This document shows, in pieces, positions 63,068 to 64,000 of a stretch of 64,000 nt of DNA. Positions within the stretch are counted from its first letter, which is position 1, and each line of letters opens with the position of its first letter. The stretch lies in the NCBI RefSeq assembly GCF_019218745.1, contig NZ_JAHUXA010000002.1, positions 186,001-250,000 of the forward strand. Reading direction: 5' to 3'. The position numbers were made by a program, and so were the translations under genes. The DNA comes from Enterobacter sp. ENT03. GTDB taxonomy: Bacteria > Pseudomonadota > Gammaproteobacteria > Enterobacterales > Enterobacteriaceae. Below the pieces are notes generated by a model. That model was not told where the DNA came from. It was given only the letters and a program-made list of their open reading frames with translations, and made no database searches.

Positions 63068-64000
63068 TTAGCGTGATGCCGCAAAGATAAAGTCCAGCAG
63101 CTCAGGCGACACCAGTTCACTCATCGCAAAGGGCGCGGCAACAGGGATAGCGGCAACGGTCCAGGTTTCCGCAGCAATATTGGTAAAAGTACCGCGATCG
63201 CGGGAGGTGTTACCCAGTGCGTCGTAGAATCCCGGTACTTGTCCACCGATGAAATCGTGCGTCCCGGCAAAGCTTTCGACAATATTATCGCCTATATCCC
63301 CAAAGAAGCTTCCCGGCTTATACGTACCGAAAAATGTTAACTTACCGTCGCTCCCCTGGAAGCCGCCGGTAGGTCCGAAAAGGCCGTCGGCAAGGGGATC
63401 CGCACGAAGTTTTTCCAGCGTATCGAGTTTCGGTGTGCCAGTGTAGATAACACGGCCTTTGTCATTGAGTTGCAGGATCTTAGGATTATTGTTAACGGTC
63501 TGGCAGCGTTCATTATTGCCGTCGCAATAAATATCCAGGGATACCCTGACACCGCCCGCTTTGATACCGTCATACAAGCCGTTACTTTTACCCGAAATAT
63601 TGCTGTCAACATTTCCGCCTTTATCTTCAATCCCGCCGAATAACATCGAGTTTTTAATCGTCTCCTCACGCATTTTCGTGGCGGCCAGCGAGAGCGTACC
63701 CTGCGTAATGGCCGCGTCCGGCGAACCGGCCACCACGCCCACCAGCGTTTGCAGGAAGCGGCGCTGATACTGGAGCTTATAGACTTCCGCCAGTGCGGCA
63801 TCGCGTTTTTCGACATCGCCAGACTCGATCGCCGCATGCAAATCAGCGCGCGCCGCTGCCTGCTTACCATCCAGGTAAGAATTAATCTGGTTGTTGGCGT
63901 TCTCTTTGAAATCGCGCGTCACTTTTACCTGCAGGTTCAGCTCTTTCAACACCTTGTCTTTATCGAAGTTGTTGGCCAGCTTACCGGAGTTCGCCGCGGC
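63068..64000 (-). CDS. CdiA/filamentous haemagglutinin-type exoprotein, C-terminal part (5' end outside window)
   Basis: The last 310 codons of a gene that enters from the right edge with an open frame. The segment AAANSGKLANNFDKDKVLKELNLQVKV is typical of the pretoxin region of CdiA/FHA two-partner exoproteins. The final 90 residues (FFGTYKPGSFFGDIGDNIVESFAGTHDF...) form the variable C-terminus and end in a hydrophobic stretch. No VENN motif is seen in this part. The protein would be exported by a TpsB partner not in the window. Whether the end is a toxin is unknown. Confidence 0.75.
   Translation of the reverse strand, partial: AAANSGKLANNFDKDKVLKELNLQVKVTRDFKENANNQINSYLDGKQAAARADLHAAIESGDVEKRDAALAEVYKLQYQRRFLQTLVGVVAGSPDAAITQGTLSLAATKMREETIKNSMLFGGIEDKGGNVDSNISGKSNGLYDGIKAGGVRVSLDIYCDGNNERCQTVNNNPKILQLNDKGRVIYTGTPKLDTLEKLRADPLADGLFGPTGGFQGSDGKLTFFGTYKPGSFFGDIGDNIVESFAGTHDFIGGQVPGFYDALGNTSRDRGTFTNIAAETWTVAAIPVAAPFAMSELVSPELLDFIFAASR

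Overview
The window is a chromosomal segment of a gammaproteobacterium of the family Enterobacteriaceae. Gene content and order match the E. coli region hypA-hyc-asc-hyd-nor-srl-recA-csrA-gshA-luxS-emr-proU-nrdHIEF, read in the opposite direction, and most proteins are close to the E. coli length. Details point to an Enterobacter, Lelliottia or Citrobacter type rather than Escherichia: a formate dehydrogenase gene sits between hydN and hypF, ygaZH, stpA and ygaVP are missing, ygaY is intact, and a Dcm-type methylase and a chemoreceptor lie in the right part. Species cannot be fixed from the sequence alone.

Layout. 1-9 kb: divergent hypBA (left) and hycABCDEFGHI (right), the maturation and structural genes of the formate hydrogenlyase (hydrogenase-3), with sigma-54 promoters on both sides of an FhlA-like site. 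9.2-13.4 kb: ascFB and its repressor ascG (aryl-beta-glucoside uptake). 13.4-18.5 kb: hydN, a cysteine-type fdhF and hypF, apparently one sigma-54/FhlA operon. 18.5-19.15 kb: a GC-rich non-coding block full of hairpins. 19.2-23.4 kb: norVW and norR (nitric oxide reduction) with three NorR sites. 23.4-28.5 kb: the sorbitol operon srlAEBD-gutM-srlR-gutQ. 28.7-35.3 kb: mltB, pncC, recA, recX, alaS, csrA. 35.7-36.4 kb: one tRNA-Ser and four identical tRNA-Arg genes plus a tRNA 3' remnant. 36.5-39.8 kb: yqaB, yqaA, gshA, the sRNA micA (minus strand), luxS. 40-44.7 kb: emrRAB and intact ygaY. 44.9-48.2 kb: proVWX. 48.5-52.3 kb: nrdHIEF. 52.4-56.4 kb: small and stress-related genes, including a frameshifted MocR regulator. 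56.5-61.6 kb: a FliA-promoted chemoreceptor, a Dcm-like cytosine methylase and a diguanylate cyclase. 61.8-64 kb: accessory end, with a Phd/ParE-like toxin-antitoxin pair and the 3' end of a CdiA/filamentous-haemagglutinin gene followed by a lipoprotein gene and a tiny ORF.

Function. The left third is an anaerobic module: formate is oxidised by FdhF, electrons pass through HycB/F/G to the nickel site of HycE, and HypA, HypB, HypF and HycI mature that enzyme. NorVW removes nitric oxide met under the same conditions. The middle holds conserved housekeeping and stress genes with well preserved regulation (SOS box, NrdR boxes, NorR enhancers, sigma-E promoter of micA). Novelty is concentrated in the 18.5-19.15 kb block, the repeats beside hycI and emrB, and the final 2.5 kb.
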